Source of the DNA: Chionis minor
Taxonomy: Eukaryota > Chordata > Aves > Charadriiformes > Chionididae
Assembly (NCBI GenBank): GCA_013398295.1
Contig: VZSF01008499.1
Span: forward strand, 1,537,349 to 1,601,348
Direction: 5' to 3'
Length of the DNA stretch: 64,000 nucleotides
Under the pieces are notes generated by a model. It worked only from the letters and a program-made list of their open reading frames with translations, was not told the DNA's origin and did not search any database. The stretch's first letter is position 1, and each line of letters begins with the position of its first letter. Positions 49,901 through 62,513 of this stretch are shown piece after piece. The position numbers were made by a program, and so were the translations under genes.

Positions 49901-52032
49901 TTCCCAAAATGTACTTTTATCATTTTCAGAGATATGCTGCCACATTATATGACCAAAATGTCACTTTCCATCACATAGATTAGTTAAACTGTACTAAAAT
50001 CTGTTGTTTCAGCATTATATAGGATTTTTGTTGGAGATAACTGAACAGTGTGAGTTGGAATACATATTTTTATCTGTCAGACATTAATCTAGAACTATGC
50101 AAAGGCACAGCTTGACGTTAGATTATCCAAGGCATGAGCTCTACGCAAACGCCAACGATAGAATAAGGACGCTGCATGACTGTCTGGACTGCAGTGTGCT
50201 ATAAGGTGGCGTGTGAATTAACTTCCCTGTGACATGCCTTATTTTTTTCCTGATTGTCGTGCCATGAGTAAAAAGTATACTCATGTTATCTTCGAAAATG
50301 ATAGATACTTCAGCATGATGGGATCTGAAGAACAGGGATTGGGGCAGTAGGTGAATTAAAACAACAGAAGAGTTTCCCCTTCCCACCTGCACAGAATATT
50401 GTTTCTATTCCTTGCCCCAATCATCCTCGTGTAGCACTGCCTGTGATAAGGACTCCTTGTAACTTCAATGAACACTGAGAGACTAAATGTCATGATAACC
50501 CAGAAAGAGATATAATGTCTTCTGGCACATTTGCTTCACACAAATGTAAGGAAGCTATATAAATTTTAAATCCAGTGTAATATATGCTTCCCTTTGCCAT
50601 GCATGTCTGCTTATCTACACTTCTGGATTTTGATTAATGAATTATGAAAATAATTATATTTTACCATCAATTTAAAATGTTAACCACATCCTTCAAAAGC
50701 AGTGATAAAAGGTGTACAGCTGCATTGGAAAACGAGATGGATACCTTACTGCATATCCTGTGGAATATGGTATTTAGAGTCATGTTCATCAATGATACGA
50801 GAAGTAACCTCCCAAAGACCGGAGAGAGGCCAGTCGTATCCCACAGACATGCTGAAAGACTAATTGTAGTGCAAAAAGCACTACTGCATTTCCATTTCTT
50901 AATGCTTTCCAGCAGCTCCGCATGCATTCAATGCAAGTTGAAATAAATATATTAAAATTACAACACATGCTGCAAGTGGTGGAAATCTAAGGGAAATCTT
51001 GGGCTAGTCATCAGCTTTTCACAAATGTGAAAATTACCGGTTGAATAAGAAAAAGTGGTAAGTAACTTCACTTCTCAGGTGGCGTGAGTGTTGTTTACAG
51101 GAAGTAGTCTTTAACAAATTGAAGTACTGCTTCTTTTAGGAAGTGAGATTGCAGCTCAGATTCTTTTTCTCTTATGGAGTCTACACATTTGCCTATCATT
51201 AATTCATTCCAGAATGGCCCATTAGGCAGGTAGTGGCTTTAGGTAAACATCTTGGTGGTATGAATAGTCCCAGCCTCTTTCTCCAAGCACCTAGCCCATC
51301 CCATTCACTGTTTCGTTAAGTCATTCTGTTCATCTGTCACTCTGAAAGGGGCATAACCTCTTAACTCACCAAAAGCTACACGTATGATTTATTGATTTGC
51401 AGGTGAAATTTAGGCATTTTGATCAGCAGAGCTTTCTGAAGGAAATCCAGTCCTTGTGACGACGTTTAGTCCCATGGGTGCTATTCAATGATGGTAGTTC
51501 AATGACAGCCTGCTGTAAAAGATCACAGTGAAAAGGCAACTGATACTCAGCAGAGCTTTTCTTTTTCCAGTAGCTATTCTGACTGCTTCATTCAAAGTCA
51601 CCTTTAAAAATTGGCAATTACTGACTCTCCGTGCTGCTTCTCCCAACTCAAAACAGCCAATGCTGTTGTATTTCACTTGGGTTTTATGTGAAAGAGGATA
51701 AATGTGTGCAAGTAACACTTGTATAAGTTCAGAACATTAGCCAACGACTTACAGAGGATGTGATCAGGATGTTCTTTACCAGAAAGCTGTGCTGCCTCGC
51801 ATTCTTCATCCCATCACCGTCTTCCCAGTGCAGTGAATCTCCTTTGCCTAATTCATGGATGACTTCTGAACAAACAGCCTGAACAGATATTTGTATTAAT
51901 GTAGTTCTGCAGTGCAACTCTGATCTTGCAAAACTGTAGCTTTATTCCTCTCACTTGAAGAGCCAAATCAACCTGGCAGCTGTATTTGGCTTTCTTTCGC
52001 TGTTTGATGCTCACTCATTTAATTTGTCAGAC

Positions 52033-52056
52033 TTTTTTCCTTTTTTCCTTTTTTCC
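52033..52056. repeat. (TTTTTTCC)3 short tandem repeat
   Basis: Three consecutive TTTTTTCC units in the GLRB intron. A simple pyrimidine repeat. Confidence 0.85.
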
Positions 52057-54970
52057 TTATCGTGTTTTATGAGCATCTGTATTTAATATATGTGTCCACG
52101 TTGTCCTGTGTGGTTCAGATTACCATCATCACTAGTGTTTAATGAATTTCTTTGTATAATCCATAGCAGAAATTTAAAAAAATGAGGATTTAAGTTTGTT
52201 CATTAGTTGTTTGGTTTTGTTTTGGTGTTTCATTAATACTGGGCATGTATGATTTAAAAAGAAACCCTATTAGTTGTGTTAAGGCAACCCTGCTTTTATA
52301 AATATTTCTGCAGGCATCTGATCGAGATGTTTTAGATGTTAAGATGTGCTACTTGCAAGAAAGCAATGCCATGAACCTTTTTGTATCAGATATCACCCTG
52401 TACATGTATAAGTGTAGAGAGAGTTTTCCTGTCTTTTTAATAGTTAAATGAACATTCTTTCCTGTCTTGTTCCTGCTACAGAATGAAAAATAATCTTCAC
52501 ATTTAAGTTTATGTTTACCTATTGTCCAATTAGTGGTAACTGCAAAAAAAAAAGCATACAAAGCTGGTTTATGATATTTCTGTAGCAACCTGTTCATTGG
52601 TAAAGGTCATCACTGAAAACTGAACACAAATCTCAAAATTAGATAAATGAGTTAGTTCTTTTGCATAATGATCCAAATCTAAGTCAAATATAAAAGCTAT
52701 AAACACAACCCTGGGAGAATTGTTTGAAGGTGAATTTACCAATTATTTGAAGGGGTTAGAACACCTATTGCTATTTAATTGCTCTAATATTAAATTAGCA
52801 GAGTTTATTGTACACAGAATATGGGCATACTACTGAAAGTTAATATGTGTTACTAAAAGTAAAAAATTCCTTGTTTTATTACTGGACCGTTTGTCTCTGG
52901 ATAAGTTCTGGTAGAACAAATAGTTCACCTATGCAGTTGTTAAATGTTGCAGAGGTTTTAGTGCGTGTGCAAGAGATGGGTGGGGAATTATATAGTGTAG
53001 TCGCTTCACAATTTTTTCTTGTGCTCTATGTTATAGTTTAAGCTATACTCATCGATACACGCTTTTTTGGTAGCTACATCTTTGGGTAGCCTTCAGAATT
53101 CATACTAATCCTGATAATGGCTGGTGAGTACTACAAGATTTCAAGGAGGGTCGAGTAGTTATTTGCTGCTGTAGCTGTGTTTAGACGTACTTTCCTCCCC
53201 CGTTTAGGTTTCAGAGATATCCTGAATACAACAGGGAAAATAGAAATCTGATTATTTTGTTTCTCAAGGATAAAATCTTCAAAGTGTGTCAAGAAGACTA
53301 TGATAGAATAAAATGCATTTAGTTTATCATAAATGGTTGACATGTTTTTAATAATAGGGAACTCCTTCGTAGCTTTATTTATAAACATTTTAGCTGTTAA
53401 ATGTTAACTGAAGAGATTAAATCTCACTGTGAAGGCATGGTAAGTGCCACCAAGTCAGCAGATCTTGTTCAGTTGATGCTGCTGTTTCCCTTATGGTTTG
53501 AGTTAAACCAGTTGATTTTTAAGTTGGGGTTATTCATAAAAGCTCTGCAAGGGCTAGACTCGGGTCTCATCTCCAGTTTGCAATCAGATAATGATATCAT
53601 GCAATGGTGACAGTCATTTATTAATTAATTAATTTCCCAGTAGTCAATAAGGAAGATGCTGAACACGAGCTACTAAAATTGGACATCTTAAAATCAGGAG
53701 GTCTGATATATTTATACAACTTTTTTTTTTTTTTAATTTTTTTTTAAACTGGCCAAGAGCCTTTTGGAGGTTTAATATTTTCTTCAATAAATGTTTGAAT
53801 AATGCAGAAGTCCTAGAGGACATGAAGGAACCTGAAGGATGAGAAGAAAACTAGCAGTGAACTGAGATGTTATAAAGAATAACCCGTAGGTCTGTCAAGC
53901 TGACTTTGATATGGGAAAGAATAAAGAAAAAAAAGAAATTAAGCAGGGTACAGGAGGCAACAGCAGCTGATACTGATTACTGAAAACATGTAGAAATAAT
54001 CTGGATCATTTTTTAAAATATGTGCATAGATTTGTTTGCTAGAGTTAGTAGTGTTGATGCATATGACATGGCTCTGTAGAGGGTTTGTCTTTTACATGGC
54101 ATCTTGCTTACTAAATTATAATGACAGAAAGTCAGCAGAGTCATAAAATGGATGGAAAAGTGACTACAAGACAGGATTCAAAATTGGAAAGCATTACTGG
54201 ACAGGTTCTACAGACAATGTATAAATTCATTTAGATGACTTTCTCAGCCTGCTAGGTGCTTACAGTACAAGGGGCAGGGAGTGATGCAGCCTTATTGCTT
54301 TTTGTTACACTCGATTTCATATTAGTCTTGTAGCTACATTTACCTGTCACAGATTTCTTTTTAATTTTAGCGATGGTTTTGATTTACCACCCAGCAGAAT
54401 AACAGCAAGGTAAATGGAGAGGTTTAAATTCTTCCTCCAAAACCAGAGAGGAGCCCAAGGCCTCATTTTCCATAACAAAGCTTTTATTAGCACTTGACAA
54501 TGAGATTATGCAATGGCTCCAGCTCTCCCTGGAGTCGCTGGGCTGGCGCTGGCATGCGAGAGCAGGAGGCTGCCAAAAGCCTCTGCATGGTTTGGCACCT
54601 ACGACGTGCCTGTCAGTTTACTTTTGCTCCTAATCTGACAGTCACTAAAAATAGTTCAGGTGGCTGCTTTCTGCTAAGGAAGAAATCGTGTCCCTCTGGG
54701 TATTTGTATTAGGAGAGAAGGGAACAATTAGTGAATTGTGATTTATTTACGGCCAAGTTAAGAGTATATAGGAGAGCTTTCATGTTTGTTACAGCTTCTT
54801 GAAAAATACTGACACATCATGAGGAAAGGAAGACTATACAGTGTGGAACCTGAAAATACTGAACGTATTTTGCTCGTGAAATGGCGTTTGTGGCATGACT
54901 TTATAATGACTTAAGTTTGAGCACACAGTTGTTTCTGTCTTAATAGTGACTACCGCACTTTTTTTTACAG

Positions 54971-55077
54971 ACAGCAATCAGCCGAAGACCTTGCAAGAGT
55001 ACCTGTTAATTCTACCAGCAATATCTTGAATAGGCTATTGCTCAGTTATGATCCCAGGATAAGGCCTAATTTCAAAG
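54971..55077 (+). CDS. GLRB: GLRB second coding exon: N-terminal part of the ligand-binding domain
   Basis: Exon of 107 bp. Its first base completes Ser41, then residues 42-76 follow, and the last base opens the Gly77 codon. It encodes [12 protein letters not shown], an N-glycosylation sequon at Asn54-Ser-Thr, [12 protein letters not shown] and RIRPNFK. The [10 protein letters not shown] stretch is the conserved start of the extracellular domain in glycine receptor subunits. The acceptor is TTTTTTTTACAG and the donor is GTTTGT at 55078, which departs from consensus at +3 (T). A perfect GGTTT array starts 93 nt downstream. Frame and phases fit both neighbours exactly. Confidence 0.97.
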
Positions 55078-57731
55078 GTTTGTTAGATATTTCAGCCTTT
55101 TTTTCCAACTTTTGCTGTTTTCACACATAGGAAGTTTATACAGAAATAGTATTCACGACCTAAATGTCTGGTTTGGTTTGGTTTGGTTTGGTTTGGTTTG
55201 GTTTGGTTTGGTTTGGTTTGGTTTGGTTTGGTTTGGTTTGGTTTGGTTTGGTTTGGTTTGGTTTTTTTTAAATGGAAATTTCCCTAGGTAGTGTGAAACT
55301 GCAGAAGATATTTACCCTTTTGAGCTGAAAGGTAATATGCTAGGATTTCATGATCATAATAGTATGTGGTACTTTATTAGTAATAGTATTATTATTTTTG
55401 TCATCTTTGTCATTATTTTATAAAAGATTTTTTTTAAAGTAGAATTAGATTTTATTGATAAGTTTTTATCCCCACATTTCACTTAGTCTTTAGTAGTATC
55501 TCCACAGTATTTCAAAACATCAAAATTCACTATAGAGATCCTTTAAGATGACTTTTATTATAAAACTTGGGATCATCAGTATCAGTATTTGGAAACCATA
55601 GAGTTATTAAAACCTTTAAAGATGTGTTTGTAATACAGCTTACACACTTTGGAATTTCAAATAGGTAATGAATTTGAATACATTCTCTGACTTTAAAACG
55701 TCTCCCTAGTAGTCAAATATCGTAGGAATCTTCCATGTAGGCAAATGTGATTCCCTTACATATGCAGAAAAGGTTGGAAAACATACTCTCTGCAAGACGT
55801 CTAATAACTCATACAGCTGTATGTTATGCTTTCTAGGAATTGGATTATTTCCCTACTGGAAAAAGACATAGGCAATTTTATTACATTACAGACACTGCAT
55901 TTTACATAATTCGGTTCTTTCTTTTTAAAACTTACATTTAATTATACGTACATGAAGAGATATTTTAACATGCATATCAATAGTGTGATAAATTTGGAAA
56001 TTATAATCTTTATCATGCTTTTGAAGAGACCATTTTCAGATGTCCTTTTTAACCAAGTTTTATAAATGTATTGAATTAAGTTCTCAGCAAGTGCCCTGCT
56101 TTTTTCTTATTCTGTAGAATTTTTTTTATATGTTTTCAGCACTGAGCCTTTTTACAAAGAAGAAATGTCCAGCCTCTGTTCTACCTGTTCTTCAGCATGA
56201 GAAATCACAAAGCATTTTGCAGATTTCTTTATATTTTGATAACCCTGATGGCAGTTTGGTAAGAATCAAGATGGAAGGAAAAGGGAGGACATGCAATGTT
56301 AACTCTCAGGGAGGGGGAAGGAAAAGAATATTTTCTGACAAGTGGTTTGCCTGTGTTAAAATGTTCCTCACACTTGAGTGATTTTCTTGGATGGCATTTC
56401 CTATTTAAATCTGGAAGAGCTAGTACACTCTTGGCTACTAGTGATGCAGTGGGTGCTCTGTCACGTGTCAGGTGCTAACCAAAGTATTATCCTTGCTGCA
56501 TAACCAAAAGCACCACATTTAACTGGTCAGATTTAAAAAAAACCAACAACCCACACTGGTTTAACTGAAAAAAGTGAAATCTTATCTTGATTAATTTCTG
56601 GTGAAGCAAGAGAATGAGTTTGAATTTATATATTAAATGTACACTGAAATACTGTATGCAGACAAGCAAACTGTTAGATGAGGCATATATTACTTTCTAT
56701 TTGTTTACTTTGACAAAATAATCTTTATATGTTGTTATATCTTATTGCTGCAAATAGCAAGAGTTCCACTGAATTAAGTACTTGTAACAGTGTAAAGGAG
56801 ATCAGATGTATGCATCTAGTGTACATACTGACATTCTCAACATATAGGTGCTAAATAAAACCAGTGGACCATAATTAGTTCTCACAACCATCAGGCCACT
56901 TCTCCCTGCTCTGTGATAACTCTCTGTTAACACCAGATCAAATGACTGCCAATCAGTTCCTGCAGGGTGACAGAGGGCAGATGTAGCAGCTGTCACGCCA
57001 TCCCTCTTCAACTACAGGAATCCTGGCTGTGGAAAAGAGGAAAAAATCCAGTCCGTCGTAGTATCTTCACAGCTGCTGGCTTCTAGAAGTTTTTCTTGGC
57101 AAATTGGTGACCATTGTAAAATGGAGCAGCTTTCTCTCGCACCACGGCTAGGTAGCTGTGAAAGCGGCATGTGGCAATTTTTATCTGCCTGTATTCATAC
57201 TTTACAGTTATGTACTTGACTTGCTCAAAGAAGTATCCTCTTGCAATATAAGTAAACATGTCATCATAAATCATAAACAGGTAATTTGGGATGGTAGATC
57301 ATCATTATGACCTTGAGAGTTAAACGTGTCCGCTGCTAGAAATGTGAATTGCCTCTATGCATTACACTGCGTGCAAAAGTAATGCAAAAGAATTGTGCAT
57401 TCTGTGGTAACAGAAAATCGTGGAATTTGAAAATTATTCACATTCATGATCTGTGAAATGCTTTAAGCTTAGCACTGTAGACTAAGGAATTTTTTTTTCT
57501 GTTTTCTTAATCACTAGGTTGAAAAAAGGTTTTGTGATTTCTGTTGGCTTTCAATGGAAATCGATTAAACCACAGCTTTTGAAAACTGTATATATGAACT
57601 TGATAAAGTTGTAGGACCCTGTAAAAAAACATTTTGCATTGTGATACTGGTATAAAGGAACTTTAAATGAAGGATAACGTACCTTTACTGGATTGTGCAG
57701 TTCACTAGAAATTTTTTTTTTTTTTTTTAAG
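55078..57731 (+). other. GLRB: GLRB intron between second and third coding exons (2.65 kb)
   Basis: Starts GTTTGT and ends with a T17 tract followed by AAG. AT-rich. It holds the (GGTTT)19 array and otherwise nothing I recognise. Confidence 0.92.
55170..55264 (+). repeat. perfect (GGTTT)19 microsatellite in a GLRB intron
   Basis: Nineteen uninterrupted GGTTT units. On the sense strand, and so in the pre-mRNA, GG pairs spaced by UUU could form stacked two-layer G-quadruplexes. The lack of interruptions suggests recent expansion or ongoing slippage, so length is likely polymorphic. Confidence 0.97.
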
Positions 57732-57799
57732 GCATTCCAGTTGATGTTGCAGTCAACATCTTCATTAACAGCTTTGGGTCAATTCAAGAGACAACTATG
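57732..57799 (+). CDS. GLRB: GLRB third coding exon: first strand of the ligand-binding domain
   Basis: Exon of 68 bp. Two bases complete Gly77, then residues 78-99 follow, ending on Met99 at a codon boundary. It encodes IPVDVAVNIFINSFGSIQET then TM, the beta-1 strand region shared by Cys-loop receptors. The NSFGSI-ETTM core is nearly invariant in glycine receptor subunits, while the IPVDV start and the Q before ETTM mark beta. The donor GTAAGA at 57800 is strong. The acceptor is AAG after 17 Ts, which is less common than CAG. The next exon, expected to begin DYRVNIFLRQ, is not found before 64,000. Confidence 0.97.
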
Positions 57800-60217
57800 G
57801 TAAGACTGAAATGAAATTAATATAGCACACATGGAGATTTTCTTATTACATTAAATTTCAGGCTGAGTGTTTGAACTATAAAGTAGAAATAATTGTTATG
57901 ATTGTAGACGCTGAGAACTGAGTTAGTGATAGACTGTGCTTTATGTCATAAACCGATTAATCTGTTTCATTCTGTATTTGTCCACACATTGTCATAGCTT
58001 TTAGAATCTGATATACGTGAAAGGAAATCCATGGTTCCTAAGATGCAAGAAATACACTTATTTCCATAAGTTATTGAGTTCAGAGGAACTGAGTAATCTT
58101 CCTGAGAGTTAATATATAGATTGGTTCATGTATTACTAAAAAAAAAAATACTAGGACTGTGTATGAGAGAAAAAGAACAGACATGCATAAGCCTGAAGCA
58201 TACAGGTTCTCTCTTTTTGATGTAGTTCTGAGTATAGGAGTAAATCGTGGAGGAACAGAAGGAGAAAGGAGTAAAGGAGTAGATCATCACGGACCATACT
58301 CTTACTCCTGTTTATTCACTGTGTAAGAGAGATCAGCTGAGGAGTGAAGTTTCTAAAAATGCATTTCCCCTTCAGTAGGAAAATTTCAGCATGTCAATAA
58401 CAGCACCAAATAATCTTCATTACAAATTTGACTTTTTGGTCAAATATCAATTTCAAAATAAAAAGTAATTTCAGCAAAGCAATTCCAAATATTTTGAGAC
58501 TTGAAGATCATTTTTGCAATGCTATTTCCAACAAATACTGTCAAAACTATTGGGGAAAAAAAAAAGACAGACATTTACTTGTTGAAGATGTTCTGACCTG
58601 ATCAGGGCTCTCTTTTATGTAAAAAAGAGGGGAGCATACCATGTCTTGCCAGGGGAAGGCACAGCCAGGGCATGCCCTACCGTGGGAGTTCTGAAGCGCT
58701 CCTGAGCATCCCATTTAGAAATAACTTTGGTGACCTGCTGCATCCAAAGCATTAAGGCAGTTCCCAAAACCAGGCTGCTCTTTTTAATGCTGTGACTAAG
58801 GCAGCATTCCTACTTGTAATGACACAAAAGAAAGAAACCACAATATGGCTAATAAATAATAAAACACCTTTTGTTGTCAGTGGAAGTAAGTACCCACCGA
58901 CAAAAATTCAGAACCTGTTTACAGGATACCCTGAGTGGTGACATTTCCGTAGGACTGCAGAGCCGCTCAGTGTTAAACACGTGATGGCTGGAATAACTTT
59001 TAAACAGCTTGGCCAGAAATTCCTGGTTTTTTAACTAGGAGTGAATAAAGATTTAGATTTGATTGCAAATGATAATAAGTCAACTGATAGCATTAGTGGG
59101 AAGTGATATTAAAACAGAGAATGTAAGTATGCCGAAGATACCTTGAGACTTATTTCCTGAAAGCAAAAAGGAAACTGAAGTTTAAAGAAGGGCAGGGAGG
59201 AAGAGCAGGAAAGTAGGAGTGAGATAAGTGTCTAAGATGGCAGGTATATTAGGCCAGATGGCCCTTTCAAGTTTCTGAAATTTATTGCATGCTTTAAAAA
59301 GTGACTTTTACAGAGGCTTTTTTAAAATTTACCCAGATCCAAATAGTAAGAAAACATAAATGTAAGGCGTTTGCTCTTCCCCCTCTCCCAAAATAAGTAT
59401 GCTCTCTGTAGCAATGCACGTATGAGTGTCTGTGAATTCCTGATATGGTCACTGACAAATTTACGAGGATGTTCTGTAAGATAAGTCATGCTGTCCTTCA
59501 TATTTCAGAACTTCAGACACCATCCTTACTTTAATTTGTGCTTTTATTGAGATTTCTATGTCCAGCCAATCACCATGTTAGCTAAGCATGTTTATGTGAA
59601 GTTTGGATTACTTCTTGGCTGCCTCAGTGTGTCACAGGAAGCACTGACAAAAGAAACGGTCAATCTGCTCTTCCATATATCTCTTGGGAACCTTTTTCTG
59701 CTGCAGTGGGCATTGGGTCCTGTGGACATTCAGGAAACACTGCTTTCATGGGGGTAGCCCGGTACTTGTCTTCAGATGGTCTGGGTAACGCACTGGGCAG
59801 TAGAAGCAAGACTAGGAAAAATCTTGTACCTCCAAAATCACAGAATTGTTTTCTGGAGCTGAGGCACCAACTCAGTGAAGGACCAGAGAGGCCTCTTGCG
59901 TTCAGAAAGGAGAGACATTTGCAGGTAGTAAGAGAACTGCTGAAAAAGATTCCTAAGTGCTGGAGAAGAGAGGGGCTCTCTGCATGTCTACTGTCTCAGG
60001 CGTTGGTGTGAATCACAAGGAATATTGATTTCTTGACTGTCTCTCAAGTTACCAGAAGCTACTGAACTGGTTGGAGTGACACCATTACTGCTACCAAAAT
60101 CTGCGAAATAATATATTCCTAAGTATTTCTGTCGATGAAGTATCATGATGATTCTTGGCTCTGTAGCCACTTCCGGCTGTAATAGCTAAATTCATAGGTT
60201 TTTGCAAAATCTATGGC

Positions 60218-60235
60218 GGGGGGTGGGGGGGGGGG
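60218..60235 (+). other. G-run (G6-T-G11), quadruplex-prone
   Basis: Six Gs, one T and eleven Gs on the sense strand of a GLRB intron. It can fold as a G-quadruplex and is a likely site of sequencing length error. Confidence 0.85.
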
Positions 60236-61605
60236 TAAAGCATCCTGTGTCAGCTGTGCTAAAGGGACGATTCCTTCTTTTGGGTGATGGAAGGGTGGAG
60301 AAAAATAACCGTGGGTGCCAGGTGATTAGAAGTGAAGTGGTGATAGAAAGCTTGACAAATAAATGTGTAGAGTGCCAGTGAGAAAAGGCCATTCAGCATC
60401 CTGATCTCCTTTCAGTCAGAAGGATATTCAAAGAGATTCAGAAGGATGTTCTGTGTCCCACTCTTAGACCTTTCTCTGAAATAGCCAGCTCTGGGCTTAA
60501 TGTCTGGAACTTCTAAGTAGTCAACCGGGTCCCACAGTGTCCCTTGCCTTAACATCATGGTGACTGGTTCTGATGGTTCCTTGCATTTCAGGAATCACAC
60601 AAAATTATTTTGAATTATTTTTTGCTTGCTGTCCTGCTGGTCCTGTGACGACTGCATTCTTAGCTATGCAGTTGGCTCATCATCCTCATCAAAAAAGAGT
60701 ACCACTGAGGTAGAGTCTACCTAGTTTTAAGAGAGAAGAGAATGTCTTTATAGAAAAGCATCAACAGGTTTGAAGTAATACTGGTTTGAAGCAAGATAGG
60801 ACCCACAGTATGGCTCCTATGCCTAGAAGCCTGTATTGTTTTAATAAAGCCCTTATGAAGAAACTGAAGGGCAAATATTTGCTCTGTCAGGAAAGGGTAG
60901 TGTCCATGTGGTGTTGTTGAATACTTGAGAGAATTGCGATGTTTTCACACACATATCAAACAAGTTACTTGGAAAAAGTAAACAAAAAATTAGTTAAATA
61001 CAGAGTGAATAAGAATTTGTACAGCTAAAATGGAGAAGAGCTTATACCAGAGCTGCTACCTTCCAGTGAGCTCCCTTTAGCTTGAATCCTGTAACTTGTT
61101 TCCTTCTGGCTCATTAAACTACTTGTCTAGGATCCCCTTGCTAACTCTGCTTCTGATTTTGCAGATGTGTTTTTAGACTGCAGATTTGTGGGATAATATG
61201 TGATTATGTCACATTCTGAAATTGTTATAGACTGCATGACCAGTCAAGGATTCCTAGGGATAGATCCTTTCTGGTGTAAATACCCGTAGGACTATACTAT
61301 TTTAGCTGTGCTGATAATCTGACCCTCTGTCTACAGAATCTATATTCAAGGCTGTTACTTTTGTGGTGTAACCTTTCTTCACCGACTCAAATGGCAAAAC
61401 ACCATTTCCTCCTTCTTTACTTTAAAACCTTGCAAAAAGGTCTTCTAAATGTTTATATGAGGGAAAAATCAGTTTTCTTATTTTAATCATGAAAATGCCA
61501 TTTTCTACTTTTTGAAAAGACAGTGCTGTTATGTTTCCTTTCTTTGTATGAATGCACTTCATGTAGAAAAAGCCTTTTATGGTCTTCTATGTGTCCACTT
61601 TGCAA

Positions 61606-61773
61606 AGAGAGATGCCCAGGGAAGTGGTGGAATCACCATCCCTGGAGGTATTTAAAAGATGGGTACACGTGGTGCTGAGTGACGTGGTTTAGTGGTTGTT
61701 TTGTCAGTGTTAGGTTTACGGTTGGACTCGATGACCTTAAAGGTCCCTTCCAACCTAGATAATTCTATGATTG
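61606..61773 (+). repeat. CR1 LINE 3'-end fragment
   Basis: Sense-strand CR1 landmarks in order are GAGATGCCCAGGGAAGTGGT, GGAATCACCATCCCTGGAGG, TATTTAAAAGATGGGTACACG, GGTTGGACTCGATGACC, AAGGTCCCTTCCAACC and ATTCTATGATT. It is about 170 bp, 5'-truncated and non-coding, in the same orientation as GLRB. Confidence 0.94.
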
Positions 61774-62454
61774 TATTCTGTGTGTTGGTTATGCCTGGTT
61801 TCTGGCCTGAGGAGGTTTTCTGGCCCCATGCCCACTGTTTAGTAGGTTGCATTTGAAATATTTCCTAGAATGCCTCCTCTTTCGACCTCCTTGAAAACAA
61901 CTTGCCTTCTTTTGGAGTTTCTTGGGAAAACAAAGCCCTGTAGAATACTTCTGTGATTCTTTTTACCTACCCAGTCCTCCTAGCTCTAATTCTGATGAAT
62001 ATCTATTCCACCCCCACACACCCTGGTTTCAGGTTTTGTAATTGCTATTTGGCTCTCCTTTATTATAAAATGCCAATTATTCTGCAATATTCAAGGAAAG
62101 TTTGTAAAATGTGTAGAAGGAAGACCATGTGCTTCATGCAGACCACTACTTCAGCCCCTATGGGGCCTAATTTTAGTGCACATACTAAATCTTAAAATTC
62201 ATTGCCCAGATTTGAGAGGACTGGTTGCAGACTTCTTTCAAAATAGATTTATACCAGATCACGGTGTGTACTGCTGCTGGGTGCTATAATAGTTCGTGTT
62301 CTTCTAAAAAGAAGTCCTTCTACACATCATTGTCTGGCAAGCCACGGTTTTGTGTTCTGACATCTCTTTGCTAACTTCTACATTTTCTATATTGCCTCAA
62401 GTGTGTTGGTGGCCTTCCTCTCCAAGTACACCCAGTCACAAGTTTCTAGTTGTT

Positions 62455-62513
62455 TAGGTAGGTTTGAACCTACCTATTTTAAGTCAATGGTATTTTTCTT
62501 CCATTGACTTAAA
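62455..62513. repeat. two adjacent perfect inverted repeats
   Basis: First hairpin: 10-bp arms TAGGTAGGTT / AACCTACCTA (62455-62464 and 62467-62476) with a 2-nt centre. Second hairpin: 13-bp arms TTTAAGTCAATGG / CCATTGACTTAAA (62478-62490 and 62501-62513) with a 10-nt loop. One base separates them. The right arm and following GGGAACAGAATCAAG resemble a phrase that recurs in old amniote repeats, so this may be a repeat relic. Confidence 0.85.

Larger units (their letters stand above)
43548..54970 (+). other. GLRB: GLRB intron after the first coding exon (11.4 kb)
   Basis: Bounded by GTATGT and a T-rich tract ending ACAG. It is AT-rich and has no other gene that I can support on either strand. 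It contains a diverged direct repeat pair (45903-46076 and 46770-46937) and a short TTTTTTCC array (52033-52056). Open frames inside it lack domains. Confidence 0.9.

Noticed and set aside
57365..57400. GTGCAAAAGTAATGC phrase resembling mariner-derived MADE1 ends
   Set aside because: Only about 15 bases agree, the second inverted arm is missing, and that family is primate-specific.
59706..60011. 101-codon + frame inside a GLRB intron
   Set aside because: No recognisable domain, no splice sites at its ends, and it lies within an intron of a well-supported gene.
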